36,999 nt of DNA, from positions 1-36,999 of the IMG/VR virus record IMGVR_UViG_3300035701_000127; one strand, given 5' to 3'. Every line of letters starts with the position of its first letter. The stretch's first letter is position 1. Made by a program: the position numbers and the translations under genes. The notes beneath the pieces are model-generated. The model was not told where the DNA came from. It did no database searches and saw nothing but the letters and a program-made list of their open reading frames with translations. Shown one piece after another: positions 1-6,525 of the stretch. This DNA is from a virus.

Positions 1-126
1 TAGCAACAGCGTCGTGCCCGGTAGGGTCTCCCTCGGGGGAGCCCAAGAGTAGATCAGGTCGTAGCGTGCGGCGATCTCGGGCGGCATCTGACGTCCCGGA
101 AGAAACCATGCGGCGTGTCGTTCCAT
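1..126 (-). CDS. Partial unknown phage protein (N-terminal 42 residues)
   Basis: The frame opens with ATG at 126 and stays open to the left edge, so the C-terminus is missing. A very strong purine-rich ribosome binding site (AGGAGGAGGAG) sits directly upstream, overlapping the end of the two-helix membrane protein gene at 139-330. The visible part starts MERHAAWFLPGRQMPPEIAA, is not obviously membrane-bound and has no motif that I recognise. It belongs to the same leftward transcription unit as its neighbours. Confidence 0.6.
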   Translation of the reverse strand, partial: MERHAAWFLPGRQMPPEIAARYDLIYSWAPPRETLPGTTLLL

Positions 127-138
127 CTCCTCCTCCTC

Positions 139-330
139 CTAGTACGCTTCTGCGTACCGCATCGCGAACAGCATCCATCCTCCTACCATCAGCACGAGCG
201 CGCCACCTGTGAGTCGCCAGAACACCTCGCGCGGCGCGGCGCCCTTGCCCATCGCCGCTCCGAACGTCCCGGCGCCGGCCAGCATTAGCGCCATCGCGGC
301 CAATAGCACCGGGTCTCTTAGGAGCTGCAC
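139..330 (-). CDS. Small two-helix membrane protein
   Basis: This 63-residue protein has two hydrophobic segments, about residues 7-25 and 42-57, joined by a basic loop, so it is a predicted double-pass inner membrane protein. The start is GTG at 330 with GGAGGAG about eight bases upstream, and the gene overlaps the end of the preceding gene by 13 bases. The size and topology would fit a small holin or a superinfection-exclusion type membrane protein, but no family is recognisable. The probable lysis peptidase is some 8.5 kb away, so a holin role is only a possibility. Confidence 0.6.
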   Translation of the reverse strand: MQLLRDPVLLAAMALMLAGAGTFGAAMGKGAAPREVFWRLTGGALVLMVGGWMLFAMRYAEAY

Positions 331-566
331 GTTCCCCGCTCCTCCTGTTCCTGCTTCTCCTCCTGACGCCCTGCTGCGACGTCGAATGCCAGCGTACCCG
401 GCGGCATCTCTGCGGCGGTTCTCCAGTCGGCGCGCTTCATCCGGCGTTCCAGCTCGCCCTTATGGCGCTTCATCCGTTCGTCCTGCCTATGCAGGAACCG
501 TCCCAGCTGGATCGCTGCGCTCGTGTATAAGGCGACTGCTCCTAATACCCCCAGCATCTCGATCAT
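318..566 (-). CDS. Membrane-anchored charged helical protein
   Basis: This 82-residue protein has an N-terminal hydrophobic segment (about residues 3-23) followed by a long, highly charged, probably helical tail rich in Arg, Lys and Glu. The start is ATG at 566, giving an ATGA overlap with the upstream zinc-finger gene. Longer in-frame starts upstream lie inside that gene and lack a ribosome binding site. The layout of one N-terminal transmembrane helix plus a charged domain resembles phage spanin-like or membrane-tether proteins, but no specific family is recognised. Confidence 0.6.
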   Translation of the reverse strand: MIEMLGVLGAVALYTSAAIQLGRFLHRQDERMKRHKGELERRMKRADWRTAAEMPPGTLAFDVAAGRQEEKQEQEERGTCSS

Positions 567-799
567 CTTGCCTCCTTCTCGCGCGTTCCCGGCCGGCGCC
601 TCCAGCGCGCCGCTTGTGGGCACGTTGCGTAGTGCGACGTCATCCGCTTCGCGTCGAACATCTCGATAACTTCTTCCCGTGGCAGGCTGCCGACGTCTAC
701 CGGCATGGTCGCGCCGCTCCGCGTCGGCAGGAACACGATCCTCGCCCCGCAGCTCCGGCACGGCGTGACGTGCCGTTCGATCGGGTTCTCCGTGCTCAT
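563..799 (-). CDS. Small zinc-ribbon phage protein
   Basis: This 78-residue protein has a CRSC pair (residues 14 and 17), a following GARIVFLPTRSG stretch and MPVD, and a C-terminal H/C pair in HYATCP. The pattern is that of a small phage protein family with one zinc-binding site, seen often in siphovirus early regions and of unknown function. The start at 799 makes an ATGA overlap with the upstream gene. The role is unknown; binding of nucleic acid is inferred only from the zinc-ribbon look. Confidence 0.65.
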   Translation of the reverse strand: MSTENPIERHVTPCRSCGARIVFLPTRSGATMPVDVGSLPREEVIEMFDAKRMTSHYATCPQAARWRRRPGTREKEAR

Positions 800-1032
800 C
801 TCTCGATCCTGTCCGCGAACCCGCGCATCTCGCTCGCCAGCTTCGCCCGGCCCTCCGCGTCCCCGAGAAAGTCCGCCTGCATCTTCAGCTCCACGATCAG
901 CCGCGCTCCCCCGAGAATGTGCAGCACGCTCTCGCTCAGGTCGTCGAACTCCTCCGCCGTTCCATTGCCGCGGCGCGCGTCGTCCAGTATCGCGATCACG
1001 CGCTGCTTCAGCTCCTCGTGCTTCGTCGCCAT
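796..1032 (-). CDS. Hypothetical helical protein
   Basis: This 78-residue acidic and helical protein starts MATKHEELKQRVIAI and has no cysteines, membrane segment or recognised motif. The ATG at 1032 has AGGAGG upstream. It lies 15 bases after the small membrane protein gene at 1048-1356 and overlaps the next gene by ATGA. Its heptad-like spacing of Leu and Ile suggests a small oligomeric or accessory protein. No function can be assigned. Confidence 0.6.
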   Translation of the reverse strand: MATKHEELKQRVIAILDDARRGNGTAEEFDDLSESVLHILGGARLIVELKMQADFLGDAEGRAKLASEMRGFADRIER

Positions 1033-1047
1033 CTCTCCGCCTCCTTC

Positions 1048-1356
1048 CTACGCTCCGAACCGGACCGCGGCGTAGATGCCCGCGGCCGCTCCCGCGATCC
1101 ACGCGATCAAGTCGATCATGCTCGCCCGCTCCTTCCAATCGCACCCATGCGCGAGCCACCATCCCATCTCCCATGCCCAGCCGGCGCCCGCCGCGACGAT
1201 CCATCCCAAGACCGGCGTCTCCTGCATCGTGCTCGCCCACGGCGCGCCGGCGAGCAGCGTCGCCAGCCCGATCGCCGCGCCCCATGCGCAATGCGCGCTC
1301 CGGTTCACCGGTTTTCTGAGCCGGCGCTCCTCCTCCAGCGTCAGCCATGCTTTCAA
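1048..1356 (-). CDS. Small multi-pass membrane protein, TTG start
   Basis: The protein is 102 residues with three hydrophobic stretches (about 24-41, 48-66 and 80-98). I chose the TTG at 1356 because it forms a TTGA overlap with the upstream stop and has GGAGGAG about five to eight bases before it; longer in-frame starts lie inside the upstream gene. The segment from KERASMIDLI to AGIYAA resembles a class of small phage membrane proteins with a conserved acidic or basic loop and a final DLxA helix. The function is unknown. Holin-like activity is possible but unsupported. Confidence 0.6.
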   Translation of the reverse strand: MKAWLTLEEERRLRKPVNRSAHCAWGAAIGLATLLAGAPWASTMQETPVLGWIVAAGAGWAWEMGWWLAHGCDWKERASMIDLIAWIAGAAAGIYAAVRFGA

Positions 1357-1901
1357 CGGCGCTCCTCCTGCTTCCACCCGGCCCGGATCTGGAAATGCCC
1401 TTCCGGCGTCCGGCGCACCGGCAGTGTCGCCATCGGTCTCAGCTCCGCCTGCGGCACGTGGAAGCACGGGTGCCCCTCCCGACAGAGCGTTCCCCACCAT
1501 CTCGGGTCCTTCGCCTCCGCTCCCGGCAGCCATCCCCGCAGGTAGTAGATTCCCTCCGCGCCCGTCACGAGGATGAACGGGTCATCGTCCTTCTCATCCG
1601 GATACACGAGGAGCTGTCCCGTGTCCCATCTCGTATGCCTCACCTGGAGGAACCCGCAGTCGTATGGCTCCGCGCCGGCGGCCCGATCGTGCCACGGCAG
1701 GTCGTAATAGGCGGCGACGGCGCACTCCGCGCACGCCGCCTCCTCGTCCTGGTACGGGTTCAACACGGCTCCATGCCGCTGCCTCGTGCGGCGTGCCAGA
1801 TGCAGGAGCTGGCGTTTAAACCCGATGTAGACTGCGTACTCGTACTCGTCCAGCTCCAGCTCGACCTCGATCCACTCCGGGGTTGCTAGCGCGCGCGGCA
1901 T
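1353..1901 (-). CDS. PD-(D/E)XK-like phage protein, possibly degenerate nuclease
   Basis: This 182-residue protein carries the block YDCGFLQVRHTRWDTGQLLV (about residues 89-108) followed by DDDPFILV and a GW-containing segment. From memory this layout belongs to a phage family with a PD-(D/E)XK nuclease-like core, in which D-x(n)-(E/Q)-V-(K/R) forms the putative active site. Here Gln stands where the catalytic Glu is expected. The start is ATG at 1901, with GGAG about 12 bases upstream, overlapping the previous gene by 16 bases. It may be a nuclease or a nuclease-fold DNA-binding protein. Confidence 0.55.
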   Translation of the reverse strand: MPRALATPEWIEVELELDEYEYAVYIGFKRQLLHLARRTRQRHGAVLNPYQDEEAACAECAVAAYYDLPWHDRAAGAEPYDCGFLQVRHTRWDTGQLLVYPDEKDDDPFILVTGAEGIYYLRGWLPGAEAKDPRWWGTLCREGHPCFHVPQAELRPMATLPVRRTPEGHFQIRAGWKQEERR

Positions 1902-2200
1902 CGGTTTCTCATTCTCCGGCGCCCGTCGCCCGGCGTCCTGTAGGAGGGCCACCGCGGCGGAATGCCCGGCTCCCAGCGTACCCATCCCTCGCGCGTCTCC
2001 GTCGCCACGCTCGCTTCTCCCGGCGCGCTCCACTCCAGGTATGCGCGTCCCTCCGCGTTCCGGCGCAGCAGCGTCACCCGCCCGTGTCCCGGCCTGCGCC
2101 GGCGCGGCCCCCACGCTTCCCGGCAGTCGTTCGTGACCTCTACGCCGTCCAGCCAGATGCGCCAGTGGTCTCGTCCCGCCATCAGGTGCCTGAGCCGCAT
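1886..2200 (-). CDS. Hypothetical basic protein
   Basis: This 104-residue, Arg- and Trp-rich protein starts MRLRHLMAGRDHWRIW. I chose ATG 2200 because AGGAGG lies just upstream; the ATG at residue 7 is an alternative. The high positive charge and several Trp residues suggest nucleic acid contact, but there is no recognised motif. It overlaps the preceding zinc-finger gene by 19 bases and the following gene by 16, so it is part of the same translationally coupled string. Confidence 0.55.
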   Translation of the reverse strand: MRLRHLMAGRDHWRIWLDGVEVTNDCREAWGPRRRRPGHGRVTLLRRNAEGRAYLEWSAPGEASVATETREGWVRWEPGIPPRWPSYRTPGDGRRRMRNRCRAR

Positions 2201-2394
2201 CGGTCCTCCTGCCGCTCGATCTCCCGTCGGCGTCGCCTCCAGTCTCTCATGTAGTGCGGGTGTTCCACGTGGAACCTTCGCATCTGCTCCCTCTGGCGCT
2301 CCCGCGCGCAGCGCTCGTCCCGGCAGTACCGTTGCATCGCCGTGCTCGGCACGAATCGTTTCTGGCACCGCCCGCACCGTCTCGCCCGCAGCAT
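2182..2394 (-). CDS. Small zinc-finger protein, basic tail
   Basis: The protein is 70 residues with a Cys4 zinc finger: the CGRC pair at residues 7 and 10, then C24 and C29 (RYCRDERCARER). It continues into a long Arg-rich helix. This looks like the short phage proteins derived from HNH-type or transposase zinc ribbons that lack the catalytic part. It lies nine bases downstream of the DUF1064-like nuclease gene, so a helper role in DNA processing is possible. The function is unknown. Confidence 0.6.
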   Translation of the reverse strand: MLRARRCGRCQKRFVPSTAMQRYCRDERCARERQREQMRRFHVEHPHYMRDWRRRRREIERQEDRCGSGT

Positions 2395-2403
2395 CCTCGC
2401 CTC

Positions 2404-2787
2404 CTACGTCGGCACGGTCAGCCACGCGCCGTTCCGTGCTCGCGTGATCCAATGCCAGCTCGCCCAGCCGCTGTATTGCTCCGCGGCGATCTTGAACTTT
2501 GCGCGCGCGTCGTCCCGACAGAACCCGCCCTTGACCTCGTGGAACTCCAGCCTCACGCGCGGCTCCCGCGGCTGTCCCGGCGTCCACCAGGTCGGGTCCG
2601 GCAGCGATCGGATGACGAGAAAGTCCGGCGTGTACCACGTGTTCCTCGCCAGCCGCAGCTTCACGGCCTCGTACTTCCACTCGACGATCTCCCCGATCCC
2701 GCGTAGAAGGTCGAGATGCGTTCCATACTGGCGCTCCAGCCCGTTCATCCGCGTGCTCGGCTGCGTCCAGACGAACGCCGTGGTCAT
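2404..2787 (-). CDS. DUF1064-like PD-(D/E)XK nuclease, possible junction resolvase
   Basis: This 127-residue protein has the ordered nuclease elements E18 (GLERQYG), D55 (WYTPDFLV), and E84 with K86 (EFHEVKGG), followed by a basic RDDARAKFK helix. That is the PD-(D/E)XK layout of DUF1064 and related small phage nucleases, which are thought to act on branched DNA. The start at 2787 overlaps the replication initiator stop as ATGA. The neighbourhood (initiator upstream, recombination genes before that) supports a role in resolving replication or recombination intermediates before packaging. Structure-specificity is inferred from the family. Confidence 0.65.
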   Translation of the reverse strand: MTTAFVWTQPSTRMNGLERQYGTHLDLLRGIGEIVEWKYEAVKLRLARNTWYTPDFLVIRSLPDPTWWTPGQPREPRVRLEFHEVKGGFCRDDARAKFKIAAEQYSGWASWHWITRARNGAWLTVPT

Positions 2788-3809
2788 GCCTCCGCCCCCT
2801 TCCGTCCGTTCCGTATCCCGCGCCGGCGCTCGTCCTCCAGCGTCCGCTCTACCACGGCTTGCGCGTAGGCGATCGGGTCCGCCGGTTTCGCTTTCAGCGT
2901 CGCTCGTAGCGCCTTCCGCGCCACGTCCGATACCAGCTTCTCGTCCGCCCAACGTCGGACTTGTTTCATGATCGGCGCGTTCGGGTATTCCGCCTGCATC
3001 CGGCTCAGCAGTCTCTGCAACTCCGCCTTCTCCGTCTCCGCCCCATCTCCCCCCGCACCCCCCTCTCCCATTCCCAAACCCAAACCCATTCCCAAACCCA
3101 CTCCCATTCCCAAACCCACTCCCATTCCAGGGTCTGCGCCCAGCCCTGGCGTCAGCCCTGGTGCCAGCCCTGGCGTCAGCCCTGGTGCCAGCCCTGGTGC
3201 CAGCCCTGGTGCCAGCCCTGGTGCCAGCCCTGGTGCCAGCCCTGGTGCCAGCCCTGGTGCCAGCCCTGAGCCTAGCTCTGGCTCTAGCCCTGATTGCAGG
3301 TCCGGCGCCAGCCCTGAGTCCCTCCGGCTCCTATGCCTTCCGTCTGGTCCGACCCCGAACACCGGTCCGAATACCTCCTCGAACGTCCCTACGAACGCTG
3401 GTCCGCGCTTCGCCATCGCCTCTGCGATCTCGTGCAGAATCCTGCTCCTCAGCTCGCACGCCGGCGCCCGTCCCAGCTCCCGCGGCCAGGTTCGCATGAC
3501 GTTCTGATTCGCCGGCGGGTTGTAACGCAACGCGCGCGGAATCCAGATAATCCGCGCGCGCCAGTCGGACACGGCCATCCCGCGTCCGGCGATCTCCTCC
3601 CAGCAGCGTCCGAACTCTTTATTCGTCCATCCCAGCGCCTCCGCCGCTGCGCACTGCCCGGTCAGTATCAGTCCCGGCACCTGCGTTGTCGCGGGTCCGG
3701 TCAGCAGCCAGACCCACAGCCATTGTCCGCTCGCCGGCGGCGCGCTGAGCGCTTGGAACTTCTCGTCCCCCCACATACAGACGTCGATTCGTCGATAGAA
3801 AGACCCCAT
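2784..3809 (-). CDS. Replication initiator-like protein with repeat linker
   Basis: The protein is 341 residues. The N-terminal 120 residues (starting GSFYRRIDVCMWGDEKFQ, with TGPATTQVPG and RALRYNPP) resemble the winged-helix N-terminal domain of phage replication initiators and replisome organisers. Residues about 163-223 are a Gly-Leu-Ala-Pro tetrapeptide repeat, and residues 229-248 alternate Gly with Leu, Met or Val. The last 80 residues form a helical domain (LQRLLSRMQAEYPNAP onward) of the kind found at the C-terminus of such initiators. The start is ATG at 3809, 31 bases after the helix-turn-helix gene. The repeats may double as the origin at DNA level (see repeat features). DnaA-like or helicase-loading roles are inferred, not shown. 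Confidence 0.65.
   Translation of the reverse strand: MGSFYRRIDVCMWGDEKFQALSAPPASGQWLWVWLLTGPATTQVPGLILTGQCAAAEALGWTNKEFGRCWEEIAGRGMAVSDWRARIIWIPRALRYNPPANQNVMRTWPRELGRAPACELRSRILHEIAEAMAKRGPAFVGTFEEVFGPVFGVGPDGRHRSRRDSGLAPDLQSGLEPELGSGLAPGLAPGLAPGLAPGLAPGLAPGLAPGLTPGLAPGLTPGLGADPGMGVGLGMGVGLGMGLGLGMGEGGAGGDGAETEKAELQRLLSRMQAEYPNAPIMKQVRRWADEKLVSDVARKALRATLKAKPADPIAYAQAVVERTLEDERRRGIRNGRKGAEA
3067..3123 (-). repeat. Ten-tract G-run array with exact 6-base period (G-quadruplex prone)
   Basis: On the + strand, CCC occurs at 3067, 3073, 3079, 3085, 3091, 3097, 3103, 3109, 3115 and 3121, always with three-base spacers. The coding strand is therefore (GGGNNN)10. It lies inside the replication initiator gene and encodes alternating Gly and Leu/Met/Val. 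Four successive GGG tracts with three-base loops meet the usual intramolecular G-quadruplex pattern, and here there are ten. The codons are unusual for this phage: Leu is TTG rather than CTG, and Gly is GGA or GGT rather than GGC, as expected if the DNA sequence itself is selected. Confidence 0.85.
3142..3321 (-). repeat. 12-base tandem repeats inside initiator gene (candidate iterons)
   Basis: Fifteen units of 12 bases run head to tail. The + strand consensus AGCCCTGGTGCC is exact in eight units (3154, 3178, 3190, 3202, 3214, 3226, 3238 and 3250), and the outer units diverge. They encode the Gly-Leu-Ala-Pro repeats of the initiator. Lambdoid and several other phages place origin iterons inside the initiator gene itself, so these repeats are plausible initiator binding sites. 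A purely protein-level flexible linker is the alternative. Confidence 0.8.
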
Positions 3810-3840
3810 CCCTGAGCCTCCTTCTGCTCCTCCCTGCTCC

Positions 3841-4095
3841 TCACGGCCGCAGTCCCCGCTGCCAGATGGTCCGCGTCACCCGTTTCGTCCGCCTGCTCTT
3901 CCCCCGTCCGCGCAGGAACGCCGCCACCGCGTCCGGGTCGATCAGGTATCCCCTACTCGTCAGCGTCCACGCCGTCCGCGGCACGTACCCGTGCCTCAGC
4001 CAGTAGAGGAGCGTTCCCCGCGCGACGCCGAACTGTCGCGCCACGTCCGGCGTCCGTAGCATCCTCGCCGGCGCCGCCGTTGCTCTCGCACTCAT
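3841..4095 (-). CDS. Helix-turn-helix DNA-binding protein (MerR/excisionase-like)
   Basis: This 84-residue protein has a helix-turn-helix at about residues 13-35 (RTPDVARQFGVARGTLLYWL), then HGYVPRTAWTL, and a wing with YLIDPDAVAAFLRGRG, the layout of MerR/excisionase-type winged helices. The C-terminus is strongly basic. The start is ATG at 4095 with GGGGAGGAGG nine bases upstream. It precedes the replication initiator and may regulate the replication genes or assist DNA bending. No excisionase partner (integrase) is present in the window, so a regulatory or replication role is favoured. Confidence 0.75.
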   Translation of the reverse strand: MSARATAAPARMLRTPDVARQFGVARGTLLYWLRHGYVPRTAWTLTSRGYLIDPDAVAAFLRGRGKSRRTKRVTRTIWQRGLRP

Positions 4096-4199
4096 CGTTC
4101 CGTCCTCCTCCCCGTCCTGTCCGTCTCGGGCGGCGGCGCCGCAGGTTCGCGGCAGAAGGAGGTTCAGACCCGCTCCCCCACGGCGCCCCTCCGCCTCGT
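4096..4199 (-). promoter_or_regulatory. Leader of the helix-turn-helix gene with an anti-Shine-Dalgarno element
   Basis: This 104-base non-coding leader carries ACCTCCTT on the coding strand (complement of 4156-4163), matching the 3' end of 16S rRNA. It is complementary to the GGAGGAGG ribosome binding site of the gene at 3841-4095 (complement of about 4103-4113). A short GCCGC/GCGGC stem lies between them. Pairing could hide the ribosome binding site and set translation of the regulator. No promoter consensus is visible in this GC-rich leader. Confidence 0.35.
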
Positions 4200-5291
4200 C
4201 TACTCCGCGCGCTCCAGCTTCACGGTATGGCGCATCGCCTTCCCGCGGTACTTCTCGCGCACGTCCTTCGGTACGTCATAGACCGTGGTCTCGCCTATCA
4301 GGTGCCGCGCCTGTCCGATCCCGTCTGCGATCCAGACCGCCGGCTCCTCGATCCCTGCTCCCTGCTCCAGCACCCATGCGCGCACGGTCTCACGCGCTTT
4401 GTCGTACTCCTTCGCCGTTGGTTCCAGGCGCAGCGCCGTCGCCATCGCCTCCAGAATCCGCGGCTCCGTCACGATCCCTCCCCCTTGCCCGCCGCTCATC
4501 GGCGGGTGACAGATCCCCGCGAAGTCGCATCTAGCGCACACCGCCGGCTGTCCCTCCAGGCGCGCCGGCATCAGCTCCTCGCGGTCCGCCGCCGTGCTCG
4601 CCTTCGGCCACAGCTCTATCCGCGCCTCCACGTCCTCCAGCTTGACCTCGATCGTCCTCCACTCGTCCTCGTCGAACGGCGCCGGGATGCACTTGATCGC
4701 CCCGCTCAGCTTCCCCATGAGCACGAATAGCCCATCGCACGCGGTCCATCCATTGCGTGCTCCGGCCAGCTCGTAGCTCCAGATCTGCGCCGGATAGCTC
4801 TGCCACCACGGCTCCGGTCTCGCCCGCATATCCGCGAGCGTGTCCACCTGCTCCATCACGTGGTCCGAAATGCCTTTGATCTCCACGATCAGCGGCTTTG
4901 CCGCGCGCCGGCCGTTCTCCCGCGGCGGTTCCAGCAGGCGGTCCACCTTCCCGCTGATGTTCGGCTCCAGCGTGAACCGGTTCATCTGCTCCGGCAGCTG
5001 GCAGAGGGTCCAGCCCGTGCCGTCCAGCGCCGCTTCCAGGCGGCGTGCGGCCACGGTCTCGAGCGCGCGCCCTAGCGCGAAGATCCTCGACAGCCGCGCG
5101 TCCGGCGGCGTCTGCTGATCCTGGTGCGTCCGGCGGTAGAAGATATGCCTCGCGCACGGGTGCCCCACGAAAGACGGCCAGTTGCTCCGCGCCGGGTAGC
5201 TCGTAGCCTCCCGAATCGCCAGCTCCTGCTCCGCTATTCGTAGCGCCGCGGCCGCGGTCTCCCCGTCCATCCGTTCCGGTTCCGCGTTCAT
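4200..5291 (-). CDS. Cas4/RecB-like PD-(D/E)XK exonuclease
   Basis: This 363-residue protein shows the RecB-nuclease motifs in order: E78 (GRALETVAARRLE), D117 (ISGKVDRLLE), E137 and K139 (LIVEIKGIS), and Q169 (YPAQIWSYEL). Cysteines C46 and C252, C255 and C261 (CARCDFAGIC) match the four ligands of the iron-sulfur cluster in Cas4/AddB-type nucleases. The catalytic residues all appear intact. The gene overlaps the preceding Cys-rich gene by ATGA and lies downstream of a probable single-strand annealing protein. Together they suggest a phage recombination pair in which the nuclease makes single-stranded ends. There is no CRISPR array or Cas1, so a spacer-acquisition role is not suggested. Confidence 0.8.
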   Translation of the reverse strand: MNAEPERMDGETAAAALRIAEQELAIREATSYPARSNWPSFVGHPCARHIFYRRTHQDQQTPPDARLSRIFALGRALETVAARRLEAALDGTGWTLCQLPEQMNRFTLEPNISGKVDRLLEPPRENGRRAAKPLIVEIKGISDHVMEQVDTLADMRARPEPWWQSYPAQIWSYELAGARNGWTACDGLFVLMGKLSGAIKCIPAPFDEDEWRTIEVKLEDVEARIELWPKASTAADREELMPARLEGQPAVCARCDFAGICHPPMSGGQGGGIVTEPRILEAMATALRLEPTAKEYDKARETVRAWVLEQGAGIEEPAVWIADGIGQARHLIGETTVYDVPKDVREKYRGKAMRHTVKLERAE

Positions 5292-5587
5292 CGGGTCGCC
5301 TCCTTCGCAGCGTCGGCATCGTCGCCGTTGCTTTGCCGCTTGTCAATGTCCGATTCCTTCTCCTGCTCGTCGCACGCCGGGCAGGTTTCCATCTCCACCG
5401 CGCACGGCTCGGGCGCCTCGATCTTCAGCGCGCGCCTCACCTGCTTCGCCAGCTCCACGTCCGGCCGTATCACCCCCTCCGCCTTGCACGTCCGGCACCG
5501 GAAATGCACGCCTCCCGCCGCCACGAGCGCGGCGTGCTCCGCCCGCTCATCCCGGCACTTCTTGCGGTGCAGGCGCAGCTCCTTCAT
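5288..5587 (-). CDS. Cys-rich small protein between annealing protein and nuclease
   Basis: This 99-residue protein has two CxxC pairs (FRCRTCKAEG near residue 31 and ETCPACDEQE near residue 69) plus a His/Cys-containing N-terminus (HRKKC). The C-terminal 25 residues are very acidic and probably disordered. It is coupled by ATGA overlaps to both neighbours, so the three proteins are probably made together. The zinc-ribbon appearance and the context suggest a nucleic acid-binding accessory of the recombination genes. No named family is recognised. Confidence 0.65.
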   Translation of the reverse strand: MKELRLHRKKCRDERAEHAALVAAGGVHFRCRTCKAEGVIRPDVELAKQVRRALKIEAPEPCAVEMETCPACDEQEKESDIDKRQSNGDDADAAKEATR

Positions 5588-6525
5588 GCCGCCTCGCCCG
5601 CCGGCGGCGTGCCCAGCGTCGCCGGTACCGGCGCCGGCGTGTACGTCCCGGCCAGCTCCGCCGCCTCCATCGGTCCCATCGCCGTCAGCCGTCCCAGCAT
5701 CGCCGCGGCCGCTCGATCGGTCAGCCCGAGGATGCTCCTCCGGTCCGGGAACTTCCCCGTCGGGTCATGCGTCAACTTCGCCAGCGCGTCCGGCCAGAGC
5801 GTGCGGTCTGGGATCAGCTTCGCCAGCCGCGCCCTCAGCTCCCGGTGCGCCGTGCTCGCATTCTCCAGCTGGGACGTCGTCTCGCTCCCGGCGTCGGGGT
5901 ACTTCGTCCCCGTCGGTCCGGCGCGCCGCTCGATCTTCCTGACCCCGTCGATCCACCCGGCCGGCGTCAGCGCCTTCAGGTCGTCTATCGACAGTCCCCG
6001 CAGTCCCAGCGCCGCGGTGATTGCCCGCCGCTTCCACGCGCTCTCCGCCGCGGCTTTCACGTCCAGCGGGTCGATCTCCTCGTTCCTCCCCTTCGCCCCG
6101 CTCCTGAAGAAGCCGTCCGCGGCGCGTCCGGCCTGGATCCCCTCCAGCTCCACCGGCGGGAACCCCGGAATCTGCACGGAGATGTTTCCCGTCACGATGT
6201 ACCCGAACGGCGGCTCGTGAGCCGGCCACTCCTGGTATGCGACGTCCGTTATCTGCATCTTCCACCGCAGCGGCAGGCGCGTGAGCAGCCGCTCCGCCCC
6301 CACTCCCTGGAGCAGAATCCCCGTCCCGTCTCCCGCGACGTCGATCCAATCCTCCGGCCGCGTAGCGCGCACGGCGTACCGGCGCAGCACGTCCAGCAGC
6401 TCGATGTGCCTCTGGAGCGTTCGGTCGGCCTGCTCCAGTGAGTAGTCCACGCGCTTCTGCACGTCGACCGGCATCTCCATCTCCCCGGCCAGCAGCTCCA
6501 CGCTCCGTTCCCCTTGCTCCGTCAT
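5584..6525 (-). CDS. Probable single-strand annealing recombinase
   Basis: The protein is 313 residues, starting at ATG 6525 (ATGA overlap with the small gene upstream). The central part (about residues 70-185) has the beta-rich GYIVTGNISVQIPG region, a charged GAKGRNEEIDPLDVKAAA stretch and a helix ending ITAALGLRGLSIDDLKALTP. Helices of this type, ending in GLR-L, are typical of phage single-strand annealing proteins, though I cannot place it in Erf, RecT or Rad52-like groups. The C-terminus is Pro- and Ala-rich. The gene order annealing protein, Cys-rich protein, RecB/Cas4-like nuclease strongly supports a recombination role. The residue-level assignment is an inference. Confidence 0.55.
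   Translation of the reverse strand: MTEQGERSVELLAGEMEMPVDVQKRVDYSLEQADRTLQRHIELLDVLRRYAVRATRPEDWIDVAGDGTGILLQGVGAERLLTRLPLRWKMQITDVAYQEWPAHEPPFGYIVTGNISVQIPGFPPVELEGIQAGRAADGFFRSGAKGRNEEIDPLDVKAAAESAWKRRAITAALGLRGLSIDDLKALTPAGWIDGVRKIERRAGPTGTKYPDAGSETTSQLENASTAHRELRARLAKLIPDRTLWPDALAKLTHDPTGKFPDRRSILGLTDRAAAAMLGRLTAMGPMEAAELAGTYTPAPVPATLGTPPAGEAA

Noticed and set aside
3142-3321. CRISPR array from 12-base repeats
   Set aside because: Units are contiguous without spacers, are in frame with a protein, and no cas genes are near. The Cas4-like nuclease at 4200-5291 belongs to a recombination set.
4156-4165. Plus-strand ribosome binding site AAGGAGGTTC
   Set aside because: No start codon with a credible frame follows on the + strand. 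It reads better as an anti-Shine-Dalgarno on the minus transcript.
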